Positions 17,125-25,816 of a stretch of 64,000 nucleotides of DNA are shown piece after piece. Position 1 is the stretch's first letter. Each line of letters opens with the position of its first letter. Under the pieces are notes generated by a model. The model saw only the letters and a list, made by a program, of their open reading frames with translations, was not told the DNA's origin and did not search any database. The DNA lies in NCBI RefSeq assembly GCF_000788395.1, contig NZ_CP009888.1:1260001-1324000 (forward strand). Direction: 5' to 3'. The DNA comes from Pseudoalteromonas piratica (GTDB taxonomy: Bacteria; Pseudomonadota; Gammaproteobacteria; Enterobacterales; Alteromonadaceae). The translations under genes were made by a program, and so were the position numbers.

Positions 17125-18645
17125 ATGGATACTGAAATAGAGCTGAAATTTTTAGTTTCAGAACACGTTATTTCTCAACTGCCAGCACTGATTACTCAGT
17201 TTTCAAAAAAAGTCAGTAATAAAGCTTCACGTAATTTACAAAATGCCTACTTTGATACGCCTAGTCGCGAACTAAGAGCGCTTGATATTGGTTTGCGTAC
17301 GCGTTGTGTGGATGGTGAATGTGAGCAAACCGTTAAACTTGCGGGTAAAGTAGTGGGTGGCTTTCACCAACGTCCTGAATACAATATGCCAATTAGTAGC
17401 TCGCGTCCCAATATTGCGTTATTCGACAGTACAATTTGGCCTGCTGGTATTGAACCTAACGCAATTAGTAGCAATCTTTTTTCAATATTTAATACCAATT
17501 TTATTCGTCGCACTTGGCTCCTTGAAACTGAATCGGGTACTGAAATTGAGTTAGTATTAGATAAAGGTGATATTTCAGTTTCAGGTCAGAGTGTGCCTAT
17601 TTGCGAAGTTGAAATGGAATTAATTAGCGGCGACAGAAGCGAATTGTTTGAGCTTGCAAACAAGCTAATTAGTTGCAGCGAAGTGCGCTTAGGTTTATAC
17701 AGCAAAGCTGCGCGCGGTTATCGTTTAGCGGATGATATGCCATTAGTGGCAGACGCATTCTTAGGCTATGTTCAGCTTGATGAAACGGCAACGCAAGAAC
17801 GAGCACTCGAGAAATGTTTGCAGTATGGTATTGAGTTTGTGCAAAAGCATGAGCAGTGTTACATCGATGCGCCAAAACTAAAGACCTTAAAACGCATTGT
17901 TGATGGTGTGAGTTTAATTCGCCATAGTTTTTGGCTGTTTGAACAAGTGGCTGACAAACAAGTTACGAAATCGCTTCGTAAAGAGTTGAAATGGCTATTA
18001 GAAACGTTTTCGTGGGTAGAAACAGCCATTCAATTACGCATGTTTACGTCAAAAAAACATGCTTTTCATAAGCGTATTTCTGCCGCACCAGAGCTTGAGC
18101 AGGTTATTGACAAGCTTAAATCGGAACAACCTTCTCGTGAGAGTTTATTGGCCATTTTCCACAGTTCTCGATACAACCAATTAATTTTGGACTTAACACG
18201 CTTTTTAATTGAAAAGCGATGGCGAGAAAGCTGGGACCAAGAGCAGGTTGTTGCAGCCAGTAAGCCAGTTAAAGAAATAGCTGCAAAGCTATTTGAAAAT
18301 GATTGGCAAGAAATGCAACATTTGCTACCACATGATGTGGTTAGCGCTGAAAGTTACATTGCAAAACGGCAAAAACTGCACCGCAATTTATTGAGTGGCT
18401 GTTGTTTAGGTCAATTGTTTGAAGGCGCATTACGCGATGAGTTTAGAGGTCCTTGGCTCGATATTATCCATGGAATGGACGAACTTGCGACTTACGATTA
18501 TTTAAAACAATTGTGCGAATCACAACAAGAGCCTGACCGATTTAAGAGTATTTTACTTTGGTTAGGGCAAAAAAATGATGGCTTGCTTGCGGCGATGGAG
18601 CACAGCCGTCTTGCTAGTCAAAAATTGGAGCCATACTGGCAATAA
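17125..18645 (+). CDS. ygiF: CYTH-CHAD domain inorganic triphosphatase (YgiF-like)
   Basis: Its N-terminal CYTH domain (residues 1-205) begins with the ExExK signature (EIELK, 4-8), which binds triphosphate and metal in the tunnel fold. The C-terminal half (about 215-500) is an alpha-helical CHAD domain that binds polyphosphate through basic residues. The 506-residue size is slightly larger than E. coli YgiF (433). The expected reaction is hydrolysis of inorganic triphosphate to pyrophosphate and phosphate. A START-domain gene begins one base after its stop. Confidence 0.92.
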   Translation: MDTEIELKFLVSEHVISQLPALITQFSKKVSNKASRNLQNAYFDTPSRELRALDIGLRTRCVDGECEQTVKLAGKVVGGFHQRPEYNMPISSSRPNIALFDSTIWPAGIEPNAISSNLFSIFNTNFIRRTWLLETESGTEIELVLDKGDISVSGQSVPICEVEMELISGDRSELFELANKLISCSEVRLGLYSKAARGYRLADDMPLVADAFLGYVQLDETATQERALEKCLQYGIEFVQKHEQCYIDAPKLKTLKRIVDGVSLIRHSFWLFEQVADKQVTKSLRKELKWLLETFSWVETAIQLRMFTSKKHAFHKRISAAPELEQVIDKLKSEQPSRESLLAIFHSSRYNQLILDLTRFLIEKRWRESWDQEQVVAASKPVKEIAAKLFENDWQEMQHLLPHDVVSAESYIAKRQKLHRNLLSGCCLGQLFEGALRDEFRGPWLDIIHGMDELATYDYLKQLCESQQEPDRFKSILLWLGQKNDGLLAAMEHSRLASQKLEPYWQ

Positions 18646-18646
18646 T

Positions 18647-19243
18647 ATGCGCCTTTTGCTGTTGTTGACACTTGTTTGTGCATCGAGTCATGCATTCGAG
18701 TGGCAACAAGATAAAAACAAACAAGGGATTGAAGTTTACCAGCAAGCACTTGGTAATGGGCTGCTAAAACTTAAAGCCATCACAGTAACCGAAGGGTGTT
18801 TAGCATCCTTCGAATCCCTTCTATTTGATACACAAAACGCAAATAAATGGCTTAGTAATGTTGAAAAGGTGACGGTATTAAAGTCGCCATCACCAAATGA
18901 GCATATTGTGTATACCCAATTTAATGCGCCTTGGCCGATTAAAAATCGCGATATGGTGACTTACTCACGTATTTATCGAACGTCCAAGTCACAGACGCAA
19001 ATAGGCATTCAAGCGGCACCCAATGTGTATCCAAAGCAAAGTAATTATATTCGTATTGAGCATGTGGAAGCGAGCTGGGTGATTAATCAACTTAGTCAAA
19101 ATAAGATTTCGATTGAGTACCAAGCGATTGCAGATCCCGCGGGTAAAATTCCACTTTGGTTAGGAAATTCAGTCGCAAAATCGAATGTCTTTAATACCTT
19201 CAAAAAAATGAGAGCGCGGCTGAAACTATATACTTGCAATTAA
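18647..19243 (+). CDS. Secreted START-domain (SRPBCC) lipid-binding protein
   Basis: The start was chosen at the ATG one base after the ygiF stop, because it gives a clean signal peptide (MRLLLLLTLVCASSHA). The mature part, about 182 residues, resembles the START/polyketide-cyclase fold: a first beta-hairpin (GIEVYQQALGNGLLKLKAIT), the WLSNVEKVTVLK helix, and the conserved NAPWPIKNRDMVTYSR and SWVINQL segments. Such proteins bind a hydrophobic ligand in the periplasm; the ligand is unknown. It probably shares a transcript with ygiF. Confidence 0.82.
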   Translation: MRLLLLLTLVCASSHAFEWQQDKNKQGIEVYQQALGNGLLKLKAITVTEGCLASFESLLFDTQNANKWLSNVEKVTVLKSPSPNEHIVYTQFNAPWPIKNRDMVTYSRIYRTSKSQTQIGIQAAPNVYPKQSNYIRIEHVEASWVINQLSQNKISIEYQAIADPAGKIPLWLGNSVAKSNVFNTFKKMRARLKLYTCN

Positions 19244-19311
19244 TCCCGTCGAGGTTAGGTAACTTAATTGGTTTATAAGTGTGTTTGCTGCCCTTAAATA
19301 GATTAGTTTTA

Positions 19312-20256
19312 TTAGCGAATTTCACCACCACTGAGTGGATAGTGGTTACCAAAGTGTGATGCAAGCTCTGAAAAACCAAGCACATGTGCCCGTTGTTTTT
19401 TATCGTTGTCAAAAACGATTAAATCCGCACTCATTAGCGGACGCGAGATATTATCATCGAGGATTTTATATACCACATAATTTTGATTATCAACGGCAAC
19501 GAGTTTTAGTTGATAGGTCAGGTTGGTTTGCGGGTTTATGACGTTTGATATCAGTGAGAGCTCTTGTGGCAACTGCTCAAACTCTACCACCACTAACTTT
19601 TCAGTGAAATTAATCGACAATTGATTTGCAGTGAATTTACGTTTTGCTACTTGGTTAATTTTACAAATGGAGCCATTTATTGGGTGCTCTGCTAGGGTTA
19701 AGACTACATTTGTGTTTTCTGTAATTACCGCAGGGATTACTTGCTCATTTAAAATGGCTATTTTAAGTTGGTTAGACGCTAAATTTTCGTCTTCTAATAC
19801 ACGGATCATCGCTTTTTCACCGTTTTCACAAAGGCTTAAGTAACCAAACTCAAAAGTATGCATTCGTGAGTAATTAGGGGCTGTTATGATAAAGGTTTTT
19901 GCCACTTGATAATCTTGCCAATAATTAAATAAAGACGATTGTGCTAGCGCAATATCAGATTGTTCTGACTTTGCCTTTATATCATCAAGGTGTGATAAAA
20001 ACTGCTTGCGCTGCCATGTATTAATGCCCACCAAATGCATCGCTATCAAATACGTAATCAATAAACCGGCTTTTAAAATAAAAGGATGCAGCTGTTGCAC
20101 ACTGGTTGTGTCTATCATGATAAGGGCTACCAAGACGACACTATGGATAACGTAAACAATTGCTGGAGTTGTAAGGTAAGGTTTGGCAAGGCGCGTTATT
20201 CTTTGTGGGTCACTATGCTTGGTTATTTCAGGGTAATGATTGATTGAAAGGTACAT
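19312..20256 (-). CDS. Hypothetical membrane protein with two N-terminal transmembrane helices
   Basis: A 314-residue protein that I do not recognise. Two predicted transmembrane helices lie at about 29-48 and 60-80, close to the N-terminus. A short charged, probably coiled segment (about 85-110) follows, then about 200 residues of predicted beta-rich soluble domain with no catalytic motif. The stop faces the START gene with a gap of under 70 bp. The codon use looks like that of the neighbours. It could be a membrane-linked sensor or scaffold. Confidence 0.7.
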   Translation of the reverse strand: MYLSINHYPEITKHSDPQRITRLAKPYLTTPAIVYVIHSVVLVALIMIDTTSVQQLHPFILKAGLLITYLIAMHLVGINTWQRKQFLSHLDDIKAKSEQSDIALAQSSLFNYWQDYQVAKTFIITAPNYSRMHTFEFGYLSLCENGEKAMIRVLEDENLASNQLKIAILNEQVIPAVITENTNVVLTLAEHPINGSICKINQVAKRKFTANQLSINFTEKLVVVEFEQLPQELSLISNVINPQTNLTYQLKLVAVDNQNYVVYKILDDNISRPLMSADLIVFDNDKKQRAHVLGFSELASHFGNHYPLSGGEIR

Positions 20257-20314
20257 AACGTCACCGTGTTGTTTCTTAGAGCGATTATCTTACCAAGCAA
20301 CTGAATTTCAGGCA

Positions 20315-20342
20315 TAAAAAAAAGCGCCAATGGCGCTTTTTC
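20315..20342. terminator. Intrinsic terminator downstream of metK
   Basis: An 8-A run, a GCGCCA/TGGCGC stem with a single-base loop (or slightly opened) and a T-run form a strong terminator on the minus strand. Confidence 0.9.
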
Positions 20343-20357
20343 TCAATCAGACGGTTA

Positions 20358-21545
20358 TTATAAACCAGCAGCGGCGCGAAGTGCGTCTGCTTTGTCTGTT
20401 TTTTCCCAGCTGAATGCTGTGAATGTATCTTCACCTACCGTCATTTCGAACGGTTCACGACCGAAGTGACCATATGCAGCAGTCATTTGGTACATTGGGT
20501 GAAGTAGGTCAAGCATCTTAGTGATACCGTAAGGACGTAAGTCGAAGTGCTCACGTACTAGCTCTACTAATTTCTCTTCAGAGATTTTACCTGTGCCGAA
20601 TGTATCAACTGTGATTGACGTTGGCTCAGCAACACCAATAGCGTAAGAAACTTGGATTTCACACTTATCAGCAAGGCCAGCTGCAACAATGTTCTTAGCA
20701 ACATAACGACCCGCGTATGCAGCAGAGCGGTCAACTTTTGATGGATCTTTACCAGAGAAAGCACCACCACCGTGACGTGCCATACCACCGTAAGTATCTA
20801 CGATGATTTTACGACCTGTAAGACCACAGTCACCAACAGGGCCACCGATTACGAAGCGGCCAGTTGGGTTAATGAAGTATTTAGTATCTTCAGTTAATAG
20901 CTCTGCAGGTAGCGTGTGCTTGATAATGTTTTCCATTACAGCATCAACAAGTGCATCTTGCTCGATGTCTGGATTGTGCTGAGTTGAAAGTACAACAGCA
21001 TCAATTGCAACAGGCTTACCATCTTCATATACAAACGTTACCTGAGATTTTGCATCAGGACGTAACCAAGGAAGAATACCAGACTTACGTGCTTGTGCTT
21101 GACGCTCAACAAGTAGGTGCGAGTAATAAAGTGGTGCAGGCATTAAAGTTGGTGTTTCGTTCGTTGCGTAACCGAACATTAAACCTTGGTCACCTGCGCC
21201 TTGTTCTTCAGGCTTAGTACGGTCAACACCTTGCGCAATTTCAGGTGATTGTTGACCAATTAAGTTCATGATGCCACATGTGTCACCGTCAAAACCTACG
21301 TCAGATGATGTGTAACCGATATCTGTGATTACTTTACGTGTGATTGACTCTAGGTCTACCCACGCATCTGTTGAAATTTCACCAGAGATAATTGCAACAC
21401 CTGTTTTAACCATTGTTTCACAGGCAACACGCGCATGCTTATCTTGTGTGATAATTGCGTCTAAAACCGCATCAGAAATTTGGTCAGCGATTTTATCCGG
21501 ATGACCCTCAGATACTGACTCAGAAGTAAATAAAGTTCTTGCCAT
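20358..21545 (-). CDS. metK: S-adenosylmethionine synthetase MetK
   Basis: MetK makes S-adenosylmethionine from methionine and ATP. The start was set at the ATG giving [19 protein letters not shown] (an upstream GTG adds five residues), so the protein is 395 residues, slightly longer than E. coli MetK (384). Hallmarks: the [18 protein letters not shown] segment, [12 protein letters not shown], the P-loop-like [15 protein letters not shown] and the DLRPYGI tail region. A perfect MetJ box lies 115 bp upstream, so repression by MetJ with S-adenosylmethionine is expected. Confidence 0.98.
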   Translation of the reverse strand: MARTLFTSESVSEGHPDKIADQISDAVLDAIITQDKHARVACETMVKTGVAIISGEISTDAWVDLESITRKVITDIGYTSSDVGFDGDTCGIMNLIGQQSPEIAQGVDRTKPEEQGAGDQGLMFGYATNETPTLMPAPLYYSHLLVERQAQARKSGILPWLRPDAKSQVTFVYEDGKPVAIDAVVLSTQHNPDIEQDALVDAVMENIIKHTLPAELLTEDTKYFINPTGRFVIGGPVGDCGLTGRKIIVDTYGGMARHGGGAFSGKDPSKVDRSAAYAGRYVAKNIVAAGLADKCEIQVSYAIGVAEPTSITVDTFGTGKISEEKLVELVREHFDLRPYGITKMLDLLHPMYQMTAAYGHFGREPFEMTVGEDTFTAFSWEKTDKADALRAAAGL

Positions 21546-21659
21546 GGTATTTCTACTCACTCACAAAAAATGCGCGTTGCCACATGGATTTGCGCAGGTT
21601 CAATTAAATGGTCGCGTATTCTATCGAATATCGACGCTGCAAACAATAACTTTACGCCT

Positions 21660-21667
21660 AGACGTCT
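21660..21667. promoter_or_regulatory. MetJ operator (met box) upstream of metK
   Basis: AGACGTCT is an exact match to the 8-bp MetJ consensus. MetJ binds tandem 8-bp boxes; the preceding octamer (TTACGCCT) matches at 5 of 8 positions. Position and orientation suit metK control. Confidence 0.65.
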
Positions 21668-21790
21668 AAAAAAAATTAAAAGTGAAATTTCTTCACTGTT
21701 ACTAGGCTGTTTTGTGCATAAAGAAGCTAGATTATAGTCGGTTTTCCATTGCTCCGCGTGTGCTTATAGGTAAGAATAGGGCTGCGTGGG

Positions 21791-21841
21791 TACATTGACC
21801 AATAAGTAGCTCCTTTTGGTGAGTGCTTATTGGCCAATGTA
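21791..21841. repeat. Long imperfect inverted repeat in the tkt leader
   Basis: TACATTGACCAATAAG (21791-21806) pairs with CTTATTGGCCAATGTA (21826-21841) over 16 positions with one mismatch, and the loop contains a further AGCTC/GAGTG-like match. It lies 42 bp before the tkt start, within the 338-bp metK/tkt gap. The remaining gap holds only the MetJ box. Confidence 0.6.
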
Positions 21842-21883
21842 TCCAAATTATGACAGCAAACAAATAATGAGGTAGGAAAATCC

Positions 21884-23872
21884 ATGCCGTCACGTAAAGA
21901 ACTAGCAAATGCTATTCGCGTTCTATCTATGGACGCTGTGCAACAGGCCAAGTCTGGCCACCCTGGTGCCCCTATGGGTATGGCAGACATTGCTGAAGTG
22001 CTATGGCGCGACTATTTAAACCACAATCCAGCAAACCCTGATTGGGCTGATCGCGACCGATTTATTCTGTCAAATGGTCACGGCTCAATGCTAATTTATT
22101 CTTTACTGCATTTATCTGGCTATGATCTTCCAATTGAGGAAATTAAAAACTTCCGTCAAATGCACTCTAAAACACCGGGTCACCCTGAATACGGTTATGC
22201 ACCGGGTGTTGAAACAACGACAGGCCCGCTAGGGCAAGGTATTACTAACGCGGTTGGTATGGCTGTTGCTGAAAAAGCACTTGCGCACCAGTTTAACCGC
22301 GAAGGTCACGATATTGTTGATCACTTCACCTACTGTTTCTTAGGCGATGGCTGCTTAATGGAAGGTATCTCACACGAAGCGTGTTCATTGGCAGGTACAT
22401 TAGGCCTAGGTAAACTTGTTGCGTTTTGGGATGACAATGGTATTTCAATCGACGGTGAAGTAGAGGGTTGGTTCACTGATGATACAGCTGCACGCTTTGA
22501 GTCTTACGGTTGGCATGTAGTTCGTAACGTAGATGGTCACGATAGCGAAGCCATTCGTGCGGCAATCGATGAAGCACGTGCTGAAACGGGTAAGCCAACA
22601 CTAATCTGTTGTAAAACAGTGATTGGTTACGGTTCACCAAATAAATCAGGCAGTCACGACTGTCACGGTGCACCATTAGGTGATGCTGAAATTCAAGCTG
22701 CACGTGAATTCTTGAACTGGGAACACGGTGCTTTTGATATTCCAGCTGATATTTATGCTGATTGGAATGCAGTTGAAGCGGGTACAGCAAAAGAAGCATC
22801 TTGGGCTGAAAAGTTTGATGCGTACAAAGCGGCTTTCCCTGAACTAGCGGCAGAATTTGAACGTCGTCAAAAAGGTGAATTACCAGCAGATTGGGCTGAA
22901 AAGTCACAAGCCTATATTGAAAGCTTACAGGCAAACCCTGAAAACCCAGCAACCCGTAAAGCATCACAAAATGCACTAAACGCATTTGGTCCATTGTTAC
23001 CTGAGTTTATGGGCGGTTCTGCTGACCTTGCAGGTTCAAACCTTACACTTTGGGAAGGTTCAAAAGGCTTAACAGCTAATGACGCATCAGGTAACTACAT
23101 CTTCTATGGTGTACGTGAATTTGGTATGTCAGCAATTATGAATGGTATTGCGCTGCATAAAGGTTTTATTCCTTACGGTGCGACGTTCTTGATGTTTATG
23201 GAATATGCGCGTAACGCAGTTCGTATGGCGGCGCTTATGAAGCAGCCTTCAATCTTTGTGTACACCCACGATTCAATCGGTCTAGGCGAAGATGGTCCTA
23301 CGCACCAACCAGTTGAGCAGCTAGCAAGCATGCGTTTAACGCCTAACCTAGTTAACTGGCGCCCGTGTGACCAAGTTGAGTCTGCAATTGCATGGCAAGA
23401 TGCGATTGAGCGTAAAGACGGTCCAACATCACTGGTATTTACTCGCCAAGGCTTACAACAGCAAGCACGTACTGCTGAGCAATTAGCAAATGTGCGTAAA
23501 GGTGGTTACGTATTAAGCTGTGATGGCGTGCCAGAGATTATTCTTATCGCAACGGGTTCTGAAGTTGAGCTTTCAATGCAAGCAGCAGCTGAACTTCGCG
23601 CTCAAGGTAAAAAAGTACGTGTTGTTTCAATGCCATCAACTGATTTATTTGATGCTCAAGATGCAGCTTATAAAGAGTCAGTACTGCCAAGCGCAGTAAC
23701 TAAACGTGTTGCTGTTGAAGCAGGTATTGAAGATTACTGGTACAAGTACGTTGGCCTAAATGGTGCTGTTGTTGGTATGACAACATTTGGTGAGTCAGCG
23801 CCTGCAAATGAGCTATTTGAGCACTTTGGCTTCACAGTTGAAAATATCGTAGCGAAAGCAAATCAACTGTAA
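21884..23872 (+). CDS. tkt: Transketolase
   Basis: Transketolase moves two-carbon units in the pentose phosphate pathway with thiamine diphosphate. The protein is 662 residues, typical. The start is preceded by a GAGGTAGG ribosome-binding site. Visible motifs: [20 protein letters not shown] at the N-terminus, the ThDP/Mg motif [13 protein letters not shown]..., DGHD, the TGPLGQGI loop, and the transketolase signature [23 protein letters not shown] segment ([19 protein letters not shown]). The E. coli order metK-tktA-epd-pgk-fbaA is kept here with insertions. Confidence 0.98.
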   Translation: MPSRKELANAIRVLSMDAVQQAKSGHPGAPMGMADIAEVLWRDYLNHNPANPDWADRDRFILSNGHGSMLIYSLLHLSGYDLPIEEIKNFRQMHSKTPGHPEYGYAPGVETTTGPLGQGITNAVGMAVAEKALAHQFNREGHDIVDHFTYCFLGDGCLMEGISHEACSLAGTLGLGKLVAFWDDNGISIDGEVEGWFTDDTAARFESYGWHVVRNVDGHDSEAIRAAIDEARAETGKPTLICCKTVIGYGSPNKSGSHDCHGAPLGDAEIQAAREFLNWEHGAFDIPADIYADWNAVEAGTAKEASWAEKFDAYKAAFPELAAEFERRQKGELPADWAEKSQAYIESLQANPENPATRKASQNALNAFGPLLPEFMGGSADLAGSNLTLWEGSKGLTANDASGNYIFYGVREFGMSAIMNGIALHKGFIPYGATFLMFMEYARNAVRMAALMKQPSIFVYTHDSIGLGEDGPTHQPVEQLASMRLTPNLVNWRPCDQVESAIAWQDAIERKDGPTSLVFTRQGLQQQARTAEQLANVRKGGYVLSCDGVPEIILIATGSEVELSMQAAAELRAQGKKVRVVSMPSTDLFDAQDAAYKESVLPSAVTKRVAVEAGIEDYWYKYVGLNGAVVGMTTFGESAPANELFEHFGFTVENIVAKANQL

Positions 23873-23897
23873 TAATTGCAAAAAAGCTATATTAATC

Positions 23898-23925
23898 AAA
23901 AGCGATGTCTAGGCATCGCTTTTTT
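23898..23925 (+). terminator. Intrinsic terminator after tkt
   Basis: AAAAGCGATG pairs with CATCGCTTTT around a 6-nt loop, followed by T residues. Confidence 0.9.
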
Positions 23926-23974
23926 GATCTAGCGCAATAGATTCCTCTTTGATAACAATTCTTAATTATAAAAA

Positions 23975-23988
23975 CTGATTTAGATCAA
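23975..23988. promoter_or_regulatory. FNR/CRP-like half-palindrome upstream of the coiled-coil gene
   Basis: CTGAT-TTAG-ATCAA differs from the FNR consensus TTGAT-N4-ATCAA at one base and lies 82 bp upstream of the next start. No further support is available. Confidence 0.3.
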
Positions 23989-24056
23989 ACTCCCCAAAGC
24001 AATCCTCTTGCTAAAATTTGAGCAACTTTTGATAGGTAAAAAACGAGGAAAGGGAG

Positions 24057-24689
24057 ATGGTTACCTCTGAACAAAATGCACCTGAACTTGTTTGTGGTGC
24101 AGATCCCGTACAAGCAAATATTACCTCTTTTGCGCAGCGTGCACATGAAAAAGCACTGACAGAACAGCTTATTCAGCAGAAAAAGTTGTTGTTAGAAAAG
24201 CAGCAGCAATTTGAGCAATTACAAAATGATCATGAAATGATCATTAAACATGTTCAAATTATTGAACGTGAGTGGGAAAACTCAAATGCGATGCTAGAAA
24301 CATTAATGGAACAGTTAGCTGACGCTAAGAAAAAACCAAGCGATGAACTGACAGCTCAGCTACATGATTTACAGCAACAGGTTGAAGAAGCCAATATGAG
24401 CAAATCGGTAATGAAACATCATTGTCGAGAGCTCAATGAGCGTAATGAAGAACTAAACGCGCTAATTAAAGATTCACTTCATAGTGTGGAAGATTTAAAA
24501 AACAAAGCACAGCAGCAAGCGGATGTCATTAATCAACTACGTGCTGAGAATGTGGCTTTAAAACAGCAAAATATCTCACAAGCTGAAAAACTAAAACGCC
24601 AAGAAGGGCAGCTAACCGAAGCGCTTCATGGTTACTACAGTGATGTAATGAATAAACACAAAAAGTTAAGCAAAAATCTGCCAAGATAA
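24057..24689 (+). CDS. Hypothetical coiled-coil protein
   Basis: A 210-residue, Gln/Glu/Lys-rich protein with heptad patterning through most of its length (about 30-200), no signal peptide and no recognised domain. The start is preceded by a strong GAGGAAAGGGAG ribosome-binding site. It stands alone between two terminators, so it is its own transcription unit. I do not recognise the family; it may be a cytoskeletal, scaffolding or phasin-like protein, but nothing in the sequence decides. Confidence 0.75.
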   Translation: MVTSEQNAPELVCGADPVQANITSFAQRAHEKALTEQLIQQKKLLLEKQQQFEQLQNDHEMIIKHVQIIEREWENSNAMLETLMEQLADAKKKPSDELTAQLHDLQQQVEEANMSKSVMKHHCRELNERNEELNALIKDSLHSVEDLKNKAQQQADVINQLRAENVALKQQNISQAEKLKRQEGQLTEALHGYYSDVMNKHKKLSKNLPR

Positions 24690-24709
24690 TTTCATTTGTT
24701 ACCCAGCCC

Positions 24710-24736
24710 AAAATGGCGCCTTTGGCGCCATTTTTT
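24710..24736. terminator. Intrinsic terminator after the coiled-coil gene
   Basis: AAAATGGCGCC and GGCGCCATTTT form an 11-bp stem with a TTT loop and a following T-run. Confidence 0.92.
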
Positions 24737-24744
24737 ATTGCTTT

Positions 24745-24781
24745 TATATAGTTTATATACGTATTATATATAAACTATATA
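24745..24781. promoter_or_regulatory. Perfect 15-bp palindromic operator upstream of the ParD-like gene
   Basis: TATATAGTTTATATA (24745-24759) is repeated exactly in reverse complement at 24767-24781, with a 7-nt spacer. It ends 19 bp before the ParD-like start, so it covers the promoter. Ribbon-helix-helix antitoxins often bind such sites and repress their own operon. Confidence 0.75.
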
Positions 24782-24800
24782 TTTAAAGTGTCTCAACGTT

Positions 24801-25004
24801 ATGGGTATCGTGAAAATTTCCGATCAATTACATGATGAAATCCGCCATGCAAGCCGCGTTATGGAGCGTTCTATCAACTCACAAGCTGAATTTTGGATAA
24901 AAGTAGGCCGTCTTGCGGAACGAAATCCTAACCTCACCTTTGCTGATATTATGGAAAAAGAGTTGCTGCGAGAAAAGCAGATACAAGGAGCTGTGAGTGA
25001 CTGA
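24801..25004 (+). CDS. ParD-like family protein
   Basis: A 67-residue protein of the ParD-like family (PF11903-type), related to ribbon-helix-helix antitoxins: MGIVKISDQLHDEIRHASRV (beta strand and first helix), then SINSQAEFWIKVGRLAERNP (second helix). No RelE/ParE toxin gene follows; instead it overlaps the start of a methionine aminopeptidase gene by 8 bp. It may repress this two-gene operon through the 15-bp palindrome upstream. No Shine-Dalgarno sequence is evident before its ATG. Confidence 0.85.
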   Translation: MGIVKISDQLHDEIRHASRVMERSINSQAEFWIKVGRLAERNPNLTFADIMEKELLREKQIQGAVSD

Positions 25005-25773
25005 TATAATCATTAAATCCCCTGATGAAATTGCACTAATGAGAACGTCTGGGCAATTACTTGCTCAGGTATTCAATGCGCTTGACGACTATATTGCTGT
25101 TGGTCAATCGACCTTAGAGATCAATAACTTTGTTGAAGACTATATTACCAATACGCTAAATGCGCGTCCCGCAAGTAAAGGGCAATATGGTTTTGCCTAT
25201 GTGCTTAACCCTTCAATAAATGACGTTGTTTGTCATGGTGTGCCAAGTAGCACGCAAAAACTTAAAAATGGCGATATCATCAATATCGATATTACATTAG
25301 AAAAAAATGGCTATATCGCAGATAGCAGCAAAATGTATTGTATCGGTGATGTATCCCCACTAGCCAAACGTTTGGTAGATAAAACTTATCAGGCACTTTG
25401 GCTCGGTATTAAAGAAGTTAAACCCGGCGCTAAATTAGGTGATATAGGTTTTGCAATCCAACAATTTTCTGAAAAGCAAGGTTATACCGTTGTGAGGGAG
25501 TATTGTGGTCATGGAATTGGTAAACAAATGCATGAATCACCAGAGGTCTTGCATTATGGTACGAAAAATACGGGTGCAACGCTGCAAGAAGGTATGATTT
25601 TTACCATTGAACCAATGATTAACCAGGGCACAGCTAAAACAAAAATGAAACCGGATGGCTGGACAGTGGTTACGCGCGATAAAAAACTTTCAGCGCAATG
25701 GGAGCATACAGTACTGGTAACCAAAGATGGCTATGAGGTGCTGACTTTAAGACAGGAAGAAAGACTTTCTTGA
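24997..25773 (+). CDS. map: Type I methionine aminopeptidase
   Basis: Removes the N-terminal methionine from nascent proteins. The protein has 258 residues and keeps the five metal ligands Asp98, Asp109, His172, Glu205 and Glu236 in the motifs NIDIT, ADSSKM, CGHGIG, TIEPM and QWEHT. It starts with GTG after an AAGGAG site that lies inside the ParD-like gene, so translation is coupled. The housekeeping map gene normally lies beside rpsB, so this may be a second copy; that copy is not in the window, so I cannot tell. Confidence 0.93.
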   Translation: MTDIIIKSPDEIALMRTSGQLLAQVFNALDDYIAVGQSTLEINNFVEDYITNTLNARPASKGQYGFAYVLNPSINDVVCHGVPSSTQKLKNGDIINIDITLEKNGYIADSSKMYCIGDVSPLAKRLVDKTYQALWLGIKEVKPGAKLGDIGFAIQQFSEKQGYTVVREYCGHGIGKQMHESPEVLHYGTKNTGATLQEGMIFTIEPMINQGTAKTKMKPDGWTVVTRDKKLSAQWEHTVLVTKDGYEVLTLRQEERLS

Positions 25774-25816
25774 AGGCGAGGGCAGTAAACGTTTGTTACT
25801 GCCATGGTTTAAAGGC

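Noticed and set aside
22473..22994. Long antisense open frame in tkt
   Set aside because: It is a mirror of the well-supported transketolase gene, with His/Leu/Gln-biased composition typical of shadows.
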